Positions 16,660 through 25,191 of a stretch of 60,131 bases of DNA are shown here, one piece after another (position 1 is the stretch's first letter; each line of letters starts with the position of its first letter). The stretch spans positions 1 through 60,131 of the forward strand of contig CAZXQU010000007.1 in assembly GCA_964642545.1 (NCBI GenBank), written 5' to 3'. The notes beneath the pieces are model-generated. The model was not told the origin of the DNA. It searched no databases and saw only the letters and a list, made by a program, of their open reading frames with translations. Position numbers and translations under genes: made by a program. Source of the stretch: QYOJ01 sp964642545. Lineage in GTDB: Bacteria > Bacteroidota > Bacteroidia > Bacteroidales > FEN-979.

Positions 16660-18239
16660 TTGGCGTATTTCCTCGAAATATCAGCCGCGGCTTTCTCCAT
16701 GGCTTTTTCATCCTCTTCGAGCAATTTTCCTTCGCGGAGATGCTCAAGAACCGCTTTGTGATGGGTTTGCATGAACAGCAGGTATTCCACTTCAAAATCC
16801 ATTACACTTCTTACGGGTACATCTCTAAGCAACCCTCGTGTACCGCAGTAAATGATTGCTATCTGCTGTTCCACCGGCATTGGTGAGTATTGTGCCTGCT
16901 TCAGTATCTGAACGTTTCTGGCTCCTTTATCCAATACGGCTTTGGTAGAGGCATCCAGGTCGGATCCGAACTTGGAGAAGGCTTCCAGTTCGCGGTATTC
17001 AGCTTGAGCGAGCTTCAAGGTACCGGCAACTTTTTTCATCGATTTGATCTGTGCATTTCCTCCCACGCGGGAAACGGAGATCCCGACGTTAATAGCCGGT
17101 CTGATACCGGAGTTGAACAGCCCGGTTTCCAGGAAGATCTGCCCGTCAGTAATCGAGATCACGTTGGTTGGGATATATGCAGAGACGTCACCCGCCTGGG
17201 TTTCGATGATGGGCAAGGCGGTGAGCGAACCACCTCCCTTTACCATGTGCTTGATCGATTCGGGGAGGTCATTCATTTTCTGGGCAATGGCATCCGACGA
17301 GATGATTCTAGCAGCCCGTTCAAGAAGGCGAGAGTGCAGGTAAAAGACATCGCCTGGGTAGGCTTCTCTTCCGGGAGGCCGGCGAAGCAAGAGTGAAACT
17401 TCGCGGTATGCGACGGCCTGTTTGGAGAGGTCGTCGTAGATTACCAGCGCAGGTCGTCCGGTATCCCTGAAAAACTCCCCGATGGCAGCACCGGTAAAGG
17501 GTGCGTAAAACTGCATGGCGGCAGGATCTGAGGCGGTTGCAGTTACGATGACCGTATACTCCATTGCCCCGTTTTCTTCTAATGTCTTCTGGATATTAGC
17601 TACAGTGGATCCCTTTTGTCCAATAGCAACATAGATGCAGTAGACAGGTTCCCCCTTCAAAAAATTCTCCCGCTGGTTGATGATCGCATCGATGGCGATA
17701 GCAGTTTTTCCGGTCTGCCTGTCACCAATGATTAACTCACGCTGCCCTCTTCCGATCGGGATCATAGCATCAATAGCCTTTATCCCGGTTTGAAGTGGCT
17801 GATTAACCGGCTGCCTGTAAATTACGCCTGGCGCTTTCCGTTCCAACGGCATCTCATACCGTTCGCCTTCGATTTTTCCCTTCCCGTCAATCGGCTCCCC
17901 AAGTGTATTGATAACCCGGCCCAGAAGTCCGTCGCCAACCTCAACCGAGGCAATCCTGCGCGTTCTCTTAACGGTGTCACCCTCCTTGATATCATAAGCC
18001 TCCCCCAGCAAGACAACTCCCACATTATCCTCTTCCAGATTGAGCACGATAGCCCTGATGCCATTTTTCTCAAACTCAACCAACTCGCCGGATTCGGCAT
18101 TGGTAAGGCCATAGATGCGGGCAATTCCGTCACCCACAGTCAAAACAGTGCCTATCTCTTCAAGTTCGGCAACGTTATGATAGCCGGCCAACTCTTTTCG
18201 TAAAATTGCAGATACTTCGGCTGGTCTTATTTCTGCCAT
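16656..18239 (-). CDS. atpA: ATP synthase F1 subunit alpha
   Basis: Non-catalytic nucleotide-binding subunit of F1, 527 residues. Walker A is GDRQTGKT at residues 172-179; the ALVIYDDLSKQAVAYR Walker B region and the arginine-finger block SVSRVGGNAQIKSM are intact. Two bp separate it from atpH. The catalytic beta subunit (atpD) and epsilon (atpC) are not in the window; they must be encoded elsewhere. Confidence 0.97.
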   Translation of the reverse strand: MAEIRPAEVSAILRKELAGYHNVAELEEIGTVLTVGDGIARIYGLTNAESGELVEFEKNGIRAIVLNLEEDNVGVVLLGEAYDIKEGDTVKRTRRIASVEVGDGLLGRVINTLGEPIDGKGKIEGERYEMPLERKAPGVIYRQPVNQPLQTGIKAIDAMIPIGRGQRELIIGDRQTGKTAIAIDAIINQRENFLKGEPVYCIYVAIGQKGSTVANIQKTLEENGAMEYTVIVTATASDPAAMQFYAPFTGAAIGEFFRDTGRPALVIYDDLSKQAVAYREVSLLLRRPPGREAYPGDVFYLHSRLLERAARIISSDAIAQKMNDLPESIKHMVKGGGSLTALPIIETQAGDVSAYIPTNVISITDGQIFLETGLFNSGIRPAINVGISVSRVGGNAQIKSMKKVAGTLKLAQAEYRELEAFSKFGSDLDASTKAVLDKGARNVQILKQAQYSPMPVEQQIAIIYCGTRGLLRDVPVRSVMDFEVEYLLFMQTHHKAVLEHLREGKLLEEDEKAMEKAAADISRKYAK

Positions 18240-18241
18240 AA

Positions 18242-18802
18242 TTAGAAACCTTTCTTATACAAGTTAACTCGTGCGGAGCTTCTGCGCATCCGCTCAATCT
18301 GATAATATATACTGGCGTCGTACTGCATGTCGTTCCAGTTCAGAATAAAACCTCCGATAATTTCGGGATCAATTTTCTGCACCAGTTCAACCTGCCATTT
18401 CGTATAATCTTTCATAATAGTAGTTACCCGGTTCCGGATCGCTTCAGTCATAGGAATAGCGGTGGTGAGAGTGACCGGAAGGATCTCTTTATACTCTTTG
18501 TACAAGGTGATCAGCTTTCTGGCAATCTCCGGAATATAAAGCTCCCTGTTCTTATTGACGAGGATGAGGAGAAACTTCATGGTCATTACGTTAAACCTGC
18601 TTTCGAAAAGATCTTTCAGAATTTTCTCTTTTTTCTTTTCACCGATCACAGGGCTCTTCAAGACCAATACAAACAGTTTATTCTCCTTACAAACGGAAGC
18701 AAGTTCACGTGCATCAGAATAAATCGCCTCCTCCTGCTTTTTTTCAACAGCAAGTTCAAAAAGCGCTTTCGCGTAACGTTCCGAGACCAGGGATATCCGC
18801 AT
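18242..18802 (-). CDS. atpH: ATP synthase F1 subunit delta
   Basis: Peripheral-stalk subunit connecting F1 to the b subunits (186 residues). N-terminal RYAKALFELAVEK and the C-terminal GGFILNWNDMQYDASI block are typical of OSCP/delta. It lies between atpF (10-bp gap) and atpA (2-bp gap) and is probably translationally coupled. Confidence 0.93.
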   Translation of the reverse strand: MRISLVSERYAKALFELAVEKKQEEAIYSDARELASVCKENKLFVLVLKSPVIGEKKKEKILKDLFESRFNVMTMKFLLILVNKNRELYIPEIARKLITLYKEYKEILPVTLTTAIPMTEAIRNRVTTIMKDYTKWQVELVQKIDPEIIGGFILNWNDMQYDASIYYQIERMRRSSARVNLYKKGF

Positions 18803-18812
18803 CAGTAATCTC

Positions 18813-19307
18813 TTAATTAAAATGGATCTGGTCCATTTGCTGTTTCACATAGGCTTCCTGCTGCCCGGCATCAGCCAGTTCATGTTCCAGGATCTTGGTA
18901 GCAATCTCGAGCGACAACTCGGCAAGCTGGTTTTTGAGATCAGTCATCGCAGCCATTTTTTCATTTTCAATACTCTCTTTGGCGCTGGCAATAATCCGTG
19001 AAGCCTCTTCCTTGGCTTTTGACTTTGACTCTTCAATGATGACATCTCTCACCTTCCGTGCATCACTTAAAATGGCATCCCGTTCATCCTTGGCCTGATG
19101 GAGCAACTCTTCATTGCTAAACTGAAGTTGCTTCATCTCCTCCTTCGCCCTGTCGGCTGCATGTAGTGCATCATGGATAGAGTTTTCTCGGTCCTTCAGC
19201 GCCTTGAGGATAGGCTTCCAGGCAAACTTCTTCAAAAGCAGAAGCAGGATCAGAAACGGCAAGGTCATCCAGACAATCAGGCCCAATCCGGGGGTTATCA
19301 GTTCCAT
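18813..19307 (-). CDS. atpF: ATP synthase Fo subunit b
   Basis: Peripheral-stalk subunit: one N-terminal membrane helix (residues about 6-27) followed by a long charged coiled coil with many Ala, Lys and Glu residues. 164 residues, typical length. The AWKPILKALKDREN motif just after the helix is conserved. It is separated from atpE by 75 bp. Confidence 0.94.
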   Translation of the reverse strand: MELITPGLGLIVWMTLPFLILLLLLKKFAWKPILKALKDRENSIHDALHAADRAKEEMKQLQFSNEELLHQAKDERDAILSDARKVRDVIIEESKSKAKEEASRIIASAKESIENEKMAAMTDLKNQLAELSLEIATKILEHELADAGQQEAYVKQQMDQIHFN

Positions 19308-19382
19308 ATCTTGTTCAAATTAATTTCAGTAAAATTCCTGATGACTCAACCAACCGTTAAGCCATCAGGAACCGGTTGCCTG

Positions 19383-19643
19383 TTAGATGAAAAGAATCAG
19401 CAGACAAACCACAATAGCGAAAAACGCTACCCCTTCCACGAGAGCGGCTGCGATGATCATGTTCGAACGAATGTCACCAACAGCTTCCGGTTGACGGGCA
19501 ATTGATTCGAGGGCGCTTTTACCGATATTACCAATACCGATACCTGCACCTACAACTGCAATCCCAGCACCAATACCTGCTCCCAGGCGGGCGATGGCCT
19601 GAAAATCTCCGACCAGCTGTAAGAAAATTGTTAATAAATCCAT
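19383..19643 (-). CDS. atpE: ATP synthase Fo subunit c (proton-type)
   Basis: Rotor-ring subunit, 86 residues forming a helical hairpin with the conserved ARQPEA loop. The ion-binding carboxylate is Glu70 in LVEGVAFF. The sodium-ring signature needs a Gln in helix 1 and a Ser or Thr after the Glu; here the aligned positions are Ile and Gly, so proton coupling is predicted. A hairpin and a 7-bp array lie upstream, between atpB and atpE. Confidence 0.95.
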   Translation of the reverse strand: MDLLTIFLQLVGDFQAIARLGAGIGAGIAVVGAGIGIGNIGKSALESIARQPEAVGDIRSNMIIAAALVEGVAFFAIVVCLLILFI

Positions 19644-19679
19644 AATACACTATTTATTTAAGGTTCAACGCGTGCAGGA

Positions 19680-19750
19680 ACGGGGCGGCCCCGTCCATAC
19701 AATATTTTATATTCCTTCGTAATTCTTCATTCGTAATTCGTTACTCTCTA
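19680..19750. repeat. Hairpin plus heptad array between atpE and atpB
   Basis: A hairpin with arms ACGGGG/CCCCGT around CGG (19680-19694) is followed after 21 bp by five 7-bp units in one phase (19716-19750), mostly TTCGTAA-like. The last unit, CTCTCTA, ends exactly with the atpB stop codon. Confidence 0.75.
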
Positions 19751-20884
19751 ATGGTGTTCAGGTTCAATCGTTGCCAAACCGAAATAGAGGGCCGACAACA
19801 ATGTAAAAACATACGCCTGGATAAATGCAACAAGGATCTCCAGCAGATCCATAAATACGATAAATGCTACCGAAACGACCGAAACTCCGTAACCCAGCGC
19901 AACGCTGATCGATCCAAAGATGAAGATCAGGCTTACGAAGCCAAGCACAATGATATGCCCCGCTGCCATGTTGGCAAAGAGTCGCACCATCAAAACAAAC
20001 GGCTTAGTAATGATCCCTACAATCTCCACGACCGGCATTAGGGGAACAGGGATCTTCAGCCACCAGGGAACCCCGGGGGTATTGACAATGTCAACCCAAT
20101 AGTGCTTGTTTCCATTTATTGTAGTCAGTACAAAGGTAAATGCTGCCAGAACCATTGTGATGGCGATATTTCCAGTCACATTGGCACCGCCCGGGAAAAT
20201 AGGGATAATCCCCATGACGTTGTTCAGAAAGATGAAAAAGAAGATGGTCAGAAGGAAGGGCATGAACTTCTCGTATTTCTTCTCTCCTATAGAGCTTTTG
20301 GCTATGTCGTCGCGAATGAAAATAATCAGAGGTTCCAGCAGGGATTGCATTCCTTTAGGCGCCGATTTGGGATTTCGTTTATACCGGTTGGCAACAGAGA
20401 TGAAAACCCACAACATCAGGAAACAACTTATCAGCAGAGAAAATACCGTCTTTGTTATCGAAAAGTCATAGACAGCTTTATCAGATTCAATTTCAGGGAC
20501 AATCTTTCCATGTTCGAGAACGAATCCTTTGAAAGCGTGGGCGGAATTATGAAACCTGGAGGACCAAAAAGTATAGATTTCTCCATCATAGTATAAAATA
20601 ATTGGCAGAGGAATTGTGACATGGATATGTCCGAGTGTGGCAATGTGCCATTCGTGGTTATCCACAACATGTTCCATAATCATCGTGCCAGCGTTAAATT
20701 CCTGCTCAACAATCATACCCTCATCATGCTGAAAGGAAGTATCTGTAACTGTTTCCTTTGAAGCATTCGGTTTTTCAGAAGTATTTGCCTGAGAAGTTGC
20801 AGAAAATTGCAATGCCAGAAACAGGATGAAAATAAAACTGAGTAGCCTGATGTGCTGTATTCGAACCATAAATTCTATATACAT
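19748..20884 (-). CDS. atpB: ATP synthase Fo subunit a
   Basis: Proton-channel stator of Fo. The protein is long (378 residues) because it has a signal-like N-terminus and a periplasmic extension of about 130 residues, typical of Bacteroidota. The essential Arg is Arg301 in VRLFANMAAGH. ATG starts exist at 20884 and 20869; the second gives MVRIQHIRLL. First gene of the atpBEFHAG cluster. No atpI is visible upstream. Confidence 0.94.
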   Translation of the reverse strand: MYIEFMVRIQHIRLLSFIFILFLALQFSATSQANTSEKPNASKETVTDTSFQHDEGMIVEQEFNAGTMIMEHVVDNHEWHIATLGHIHVTIPLPIILYYDGEIYTFWSSRFHNSAHAFKGFVLEHGKIVPEIESDKAVYDFSITKTVFSLLISCFLMLWVFISVANRYKRNPKSAPKGMQSLLEPLIIFIRDDIAKSSIGEKKYEKFMPFLLTIFFFIFLNNVMGIIPIFPGGANVTGNIAITMVLAAFTFVLTTINGNKHYWVDIVNTPGVPWWLKIPVPLMPVVEIVGIITKPFVLMVRLFANMAAGHIIVLGFVSLIFIFGSISVALGYGVSVVSVAFIVFMDLLEILVAFIQAYVFTLLSALYFGLATIEPEHH

Positions 20885-20976
20885 GCTGATTTTCGGGCTG
20901 CAAGTTTACGAACAATTCATGAAATATGAAAATCAAGTTTCATAAATATATGAACATATGTAGTATTAATAAAGTC

Positions 20977-21333
20977 TTAGGGTTGGGGAGTGTTAACCCA
21001 AAGGGTTACAAACTGCTCAATTCCGGCGTAGACCTGCACAGCTCCATAGTCCTCCCAATGTTCAGTATCATACCAGTAAACGACCGGGGTAAGATCCATG
21101 AAAAGCACAGTACCATCCTGATCGGTCCACTGATTGCTGACATAATTCCCAGCTTTCAGATTCTGGTAGCTTGTAGCGATATATACCTGTTCTCCAATCA
21201 CAATATTTCCATCTGTGTCCATTACCTTGATCACCAGAATTCCAACAGTGGCTTCCTCCGAACTGCAGGAAGGCAGCATTACGATGGAAACGAAAAACAA
21301 GAAGCCGGACAATAATATAAACAATTTTTTCAT
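20977..21333 (-). CDS. Small lipoprotein, hypothetical
   Basis: A 118-residue lipoprotein from the ATG at 21333; the open frame extends nine codons further upstream. Its signal peptide has lipobox LPSC (Cys23). The mature part looks like a single small beta-sandwich (VKVMDTDGNIVIGEQVYI ... WTDQDGTVLFMDL), reminiscent of carboxypeptidase-regulatory-like domains, but I cannot name the family. It is upstream of atpB on the same strand; the 92-bp gap suggests separate units, although read-through is possible. Confidence 0.7.
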   Translation of the reverse strand: MKKLFILLSGFLFFVSIVMLPSCSSEEATVGILVIKVMDTDGNIVIGEQVYIATSYQNLKAGNYVSNQWTDQDGTVLFMDLTPVVYWYDTEHWEDYGAVQVYAGIEQFVTLWVNTPQP

Positions 21334-21357
21334 GATTTCGTTTTCTTTAATGAGCCG

Positions 21358-21365
21358 CAAAGATA
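21358..21365 (-). promoter_or_regulatory. Candidate -7 box for the small lipoprotein
   Basis: Minus-strand TATCTTTG lies 25 bp upstream of the ATG at 21333 and would make the longer frame start at 21360 untranscribed. The -33 TTG is not well placed. Confidence 0.4.
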
Positions 21366-21449
21366 GAAAAATATGGCCAAAGGGAAATAAAATCGAGGTT
21401 TCTCAGTTTGTAACATTTGAGTGTGCCGGACGTCTAAGTTTTTCAGTCC

Positions 21450-21479
21450 TTGCGGATTTATTAAAATTACGTACATTTG
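21450..21479 (+). promoter_or_regulatory. Bacteroidetes promoter for the efflux operon
   Basis: TTG (21450-21452), 19-bp spacer, TACATTTG (21472-21479): an exact match to the Bacteroidetes consensus. The start of the TolC-like gene follows 21 bp downstream. Confidence 0.7.
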
Positions 21480-21499
21480 AACCCTTAAACGAAGATGTC

Positions 21500-22957
21500 A
21501 TGTTTCGATTTAAATCACTCTCAAAGGGTAGCTTTGTCCTTACCCTATTTCTTGTTTTATTTTTATCTTTCTCTTCTTATTCTCAGAATGTTTGGACGCT
21601 TGAAGATTGTGTTGACTATGCGCTCGATAACAACCTCGATATTCAAAAACAGATCCAGGCTGTAGAATCAAACAGGGCTTCTTTGCTGCAAAGCGGCCTG
21701 AACATGCTGCCGAACGTTAATTTCGGCGCTTCCAACATCTGGAATACCGGACAAACCATTGATCAATATACAAATACATTTGCCACCAGCACTGTCAGGT
21801 CCAACAACTTCAGCTTTTCAACAAACGTAACCATCTTCAATGGGATGCAGAAGTTCAATACGCTGAAGCGCAACCAGATCGAACTGATGGCCAGCAGGTA
21901 TGACCTGGACGTTCTTAAAAACGACATCTCCCTGGCAGTTGCCGGATATTACCTGGATATTCTCTTCAACAAAGAGATTCTCGATGTTGCGGAAGGCCAG
22001 TTAGCCATTACTACTGAGCAGGTTGAACGGATCAGAAAGATGGTCGATGCCGGAGCAGCTGCCCAGGGCGACCTTCTGAATATACAGGCACAGGCATCCA
22101 CTGAAGAGCTCAATACCATTGAGGCCAGAAACCGCCTGAACATCTCCTACCTCTCCCTTCAGCAGTTGATTGATCTTACCATTTCCAGCGATTTTGACAT
22201 AGAAAAACCTCTTCTCAAAGAAGTTGCTCCTCCGAAAGAGTTGATCACCGCGGAAATCATATACGGACATGCACTCACTACCCGGCCTGAAATTAAAGGT
22301 GCAGAACTACGAGTTGAGAGTGCCATTAAAGGATTGTCAATTGCACGTGGAGGGCAATCGCCCAGCCTCACCTTTGGCGCCTCATATGCCACAGGTTATT
22401 CTGGGGCAGCGCGACAAGTGGACCCCTCTATTCCGCCAGTTATCACAGACTATCCGATGGGCATCACACAGCTTTCCCATGATACGGTTCTTGGGTATCA
22501 ATCTACCTATTCTTACAAAACAAAGTCATTTGCCGATCAGTGGAATGACAACGATAATGTCTCTCTCGGATTCAATCTCTATATTCCTATCTTCAATGGC
22601 TGGCAAGTAAGGTCTTCCATTACACAGGCAAAAATCCAGCGGAACATCGCCGATCTCGATCTGGAACTGAAAAAACGGACATTGCAAAAGACCATTGAGC
22701 AAGCCTATGCAGATGCTCTTGCCTCGCTCCAAAAATACAACTCGTCTAACCAAAAAGTTCAGGCTCAGGCGGAGTCGTTCAAATACACTGAGCAAAAGTT
22801 TGATGTAGGAATGGTAACCTCTTACGATTATAATAACAGTAAAAAAGATCTGACCAGCGCCCAGTCTGAACTATTGCAGGCGAAGTATGATTTTATTTTC
22901 AAAACCACAATACTTGACTTCTACATGGGAAATCCCATCCGTATCAGTCAAAACTAA
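21500..22957 (+). CDS. TolC family outer-membrane efflux protein
   Basis: Outer-membrane channel of a tripartite efflux or secretion system. From the ATG at 21500 it is 485 residues with a signal peptide ending near SYSQ. WTLEDCVDYALDNNLDI is the usual TolC-family start, and two helical-hairpin halves with long coiled coils follow. The open frame extends 95 codons upstream, but that part is antisense to the lipoprotein and contains the promoter, so it is not coding. The HlyD-like gene follows after 12 bp. No cognate inner-membrane pump gene is next to them. Confidence 0.92.
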   Translation: MFRFKSLSKGSFVLTLFLVLFLSFSSYSQNVWTLEDCVDYALDNNLDIQKQIQAVESNRASLLQSGLNMLPNVNFGASNIWNTGQTIDQYTNTFATSTVRSNNFSFSTNVTIFNGMQKFNTLKRNQIELMASRYDLDVLKNDISLAVAGYYLDILFNKEILDVAEGQLAITTEQVERIRKMVDAGAAAQGDLLNIQAQASTEELNTIEARNRLNISYLSLQQLIDLTISSDFDIEKPLLKEVAPPKELITAEIIYGHALTTRPEIKGAELRVESAIKGLSIARGGQSPSLTFGASYATGYSGAARQVDPSIPPVITDYPMGITQLSHDTVLGYQSTYSYKTKSFADQWNDNDNVSLGFNLYIPIFNGWQVRSSITQAKIQRNIADLDLELKKRTLQKTIEQAYADALASLQKYNSSNQKVQAQAESFKYTEQKFDVGMVTSYDYNNSKKDLTSAQSELLQAKYDFIFKTTILDFYMGNPIRISQN

Positions 22958-22969
22958 ATATCAAATTTC

Positions 22970-24346
22970 ATGACGCCGAAAAAATCAAAGAAGAAGCTCC
23001 TGATCATCATAGCAGCAATCGTTGTTCTGGCTGTTATCGTCGTTCTTGCCGTTGTTAAAGGCGGGAAAAATGAGGGAATCAAGGTCTCTGCAGAGATGGT
23101 AGCCAAGCGAACCATTGTACAAACTGTCTCTTCCAACGGAAAGATACAGCCAGAAAGAGATGTGAAAATCTCTCCTTATATCTCTGGTGAAGTGGTTGAA
23201 CTCTATGTGAAGGAGGGAGACCAGGTTAAGAAAGGGGATCTTCTGGCCAAGATCGATCCGGAAATTTACATCTCACAATACGATCAGAGCGTGGCTTCTT
23301 TAAACACACAGAAAGCCAATGAATCAAATTCCAACGCCCGCCAGGTACAGATGGAGGCTCAATTTGAGAACGCCCGATTGAACTTTGAACGTCAGCAAAA
23401 ACTTTTCGAACAAAATGTGATCTCTAAAGCCGATTTTGATCAGGCTAAAGCCAATTTCGAAGTGGCTCAGGCACAGGTTTCATCAGCCAAACAGGATGTA
23501 AAGGCCTCGGAATTCATGGTGAAAAGTTCGGAGGCTGCGCTGAAACGCTCGAAAGAGGATCTTACCAGGACGACGATTTTTGCCCCGAACGAAGGGACCG
23601 TCTCCAAACTGAATGTACTGAAAGGTGAACGTGTTACCGGCGCCTCTCAGTTCTCCAGCGGAACAGAGATTATGCGGTTGGCAAACCTCAATGAGATGGA
23701 GGCCCAGGTGGAGGTGAATGAAAACGATATCATCCGTGTGGCCCTTGACGATACGGCCCTGATCGAAGTGGATGCATACCTCAACCGAAAATTCAAAGGA
23801 GTTGTAACTGAGATCGCCACCTCAGCAAACACCACTGGCGTTAGTGTAGACCAGGTGACTAACTTTAATGTTAAGATTCATCTGTTGAAGGAATCATATG
23901 AAGATCTTCTTGACCCTGAAAGACCCTTTTTCAGTCCATTCCGTCCCGGGATGTCTTGTACCGTGGAGATCCAGACTGAAACGGCCTACAATGTTCTTAC
24001 CGTACCTATCCAGGCCGTCACAACACGCGTATCGAAGGATACCCTGGATAAGCTGAATGCACAAAACGTGGAAACTGAACACCGTGGCGACCGTGAAATT
24101 GAGCGGGTCACAACCAAAAAGACAGAGGAAATCCAGGAGTGCGTATTCGTATTTGAAGATGGAATTGCCAATAAACATGATGTCAAAACCGGCATCCAGG
24201 ATAACACCTACATCCAAATTGAATCGGGTTTGTCCGACAGTGTTGAGGTGATTACCTCACCCTACTCGGTTGTATCCAAAACCTTGAAAGATGGGGACAA
24301 GGTCAAGAAAGTTGACCGAAAAGATCTTTTTAGCGGAAGCAAATAA
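22970..24346 (+). CDS. HlyD/RND-type periplasmic adaptor protein
   Basis: Membrane-fusion protein of 458 residues linking an inner-membrane transporter to the TolC-like channel. It has one N-terminal membrane helix (about residues 9-28), a split biotinyl-lipoyl domain (ISPYISGEVVELYVKEGDQV, then GTVSKLNVLKGERV), a coiled-coil hairpin (about residues 105-200) and beta-barrel segments. Adaptors of this type often work with MacB-like ABC permeases; the permease is not in the window. Its stop overlaps the tsaB start by one base. Confidence 0.9.
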   Translation: MTPKKSKKKLLIIIAAIVVLAVIVVLAVVKGGKNEGIKVSAEMVAKRTIVQTVSSNGKIQPERDVKISPYISGEVVELYVKEGDQVKKGDLLAKIDPEIYISQYDQSVASLNTQKANESNSNARQVQMEAQFENARLNFERQQKLFEQNVISKADFDQAKANFEVAQAQVSSAKQDVKASEFMVKSSEAALKRSKEDLTRTTIFAPNEGTVSKLNVLKGERVTGASQFSSGTEIMRLANLNEMEAQVEVNENDIIRVALDDTALIEVDAYLNRKFKGVVTEIATSANTTGVSVDQVTNFNVKIHLLKESYEDLLDPERPFFSPFRPGMSCTVEIQTETAYNVLTVPIQAVTTRVSKDTLDKLNAQNVETEHRGDREIERVTTKKTEEIQECVFVFEDGIANKHDVKTGIQDNTYIQIESGLSDSVEVITSPYSVVSKTLKDGDKVKKVDRKDLFSGSK

Positions 24347-25104
24347 TGTCCCTGATCCTGGCCCTTGAAACGGCTACACCTGTTTGTTCCGTCGCCCTTG
24401 CACGTGATGGAGAGATCCTTTCTCTCCTTGAGTCAACTGCTCCCAATGCTCACTCTTCTGTATTAACCGTTTTAATTGAAGAGCTCTTCCGTGAAGCCCT
24501 TTTAGATTTTTCCGACCTTGCTGCCATCTCTGTTAGCATGGGACCCGGCTCTTACACAGGACTCCGTATCGGTGTGGCGGCTGCTAAAGGCCTCTGCTAT
24601 GCGCTGGACAAACCCTTAATTGCCGTTCCAACGTTGGAGGCGATGGCAATGGGGATGAATTACGAATTAGGAATGAAGAATGAGGATTTAAATAATTTCC
24701 AGCATCAGAGCTCAAAAGCCGAAACCCAAAAGCCGAAACCCGAAACTCTCCTTTGTCCTATGATCGATGCCCGACGGATGGAAGTCTACTGTGCCGTCTT
24801 TGATGAAAACCTGAGTGAGATCCGTTCAACTGAAGCGGAGATCATTACTGAGTACTTCTTCGGAAGTCTTTTGGCTGAACATCCGGTCCTTTTTGCAGGA
24901 ACGGGGGCCGAGAAGTGCAAGGAGTTGCTCTCAAACAATCCGAACGCACGTTTTTTGGAAGGTTTTCAGGCTTCAGCACGTTTTATGATCGGTGGTTCAG
25001 AGAAGCGGTTCGCTGAAGATCGGTTTGAAAACCTGGCTTACTTCGAACCATATTATCTGAAGGATTTCATTGCTGGGAAACCCAGAGTAAAGGGATTAAG
25101 ATAG
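24346..25104 (+). CDS. tsaB: tRNA t6A37 biosynthesis protein TsaB
   Basis: Partner of TsaD in making threonylcarbamoyl-adenosine at tRNA position 37. The 252-residue protein has the ASKHA-fold N-terminus (ILALETATPVCSVALA), the VSMGPGSYTGLRIGVAAAKG motif and the MIDARRMEVYCAVFDE block. Between MAMG and LLCPMIDARR an extra stretch of about 28-33 residues (about 104-133) is encoded by a 7-bp tandem array; normal TsaB proteins are shorter here. The start overlaps the upstream adaptor stop by one base, so this housekeeping gene is probably coupled to the efflux genes. Confidence 0.9.
   Translation: MSLILALETATPVCSVALARDGEILSLLESTAPNAHSSVLTVLIEELFREALLDFSDLAAISVSMGPGSYTGLRIGVAAAKGLCYALDKPLIAVPTLEAMAMGMNYELGMKNEDLNNFQHQSSKAETQKPKPETLLCPMIDARRMEVYCAVFDENLSEIRSTEAEIITEYFFGSLLAEHPVLFAGTGAEKCKELLSNNPNARFLEGFQASARFMIGGSEKRFAEDRFENLAYFEPYYLKDFIAGKPRVKGLR
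24654..24748 (+). repeat. In-frame heptad arrays inside tsaB
   Basis: Five 7-bp units (GATGAAT, TACGAAT, TAGGAAT, GAAGAAT, GAGGATT; 24654-24688), a 25-bp spacer, then five more (AAAAGCC, GAAACCC, AAAAGCC, GAAACCC, GAAACTC; 24714-24748). They add a Lys/Glu/Asn-rich loop (including AETQKPKPET) without breaking the frame. Confidence 0.75.
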
Positions 25105-25120
25105 ATTTCCCTGAACTAAT

Positions 25121-25186
25121 TTGTGTTCTTCGTGTTTTTGTGCCTTTGTGTTGAAGACTTCACCACGAAGACACAAAGACACCAAG
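25121..25186. terminator. Inverted octad repeat, probable bidirectional terminator
   Basis: Four 8-bp units rich in TTTGTGTT (25121-25152) face three units AGACACAA-like (25161-25184) in inverted orientation. The arms (about 25128-25153 and 25161-25186) pair imperfectly into a long hairpin. It lies between the convergent tsaB and the Omp28-like gene, so transcription termination is a natural role. Confidence 0.5.
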
Positions 25187-25191
25187 TAGAA

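Noticed and set aside
16890..17396. 168-codon plus-strand open frame
   Set aside because: Antisense to the highly conserved atpA gene, no start context or family match.
21215..21499. Upstream extension of the TolC-like frame (95 codons)
   Set aside because: It runs antisense to the small lipoprotein and contains the promoter; the signal peptide begins at the ATG at 21500.
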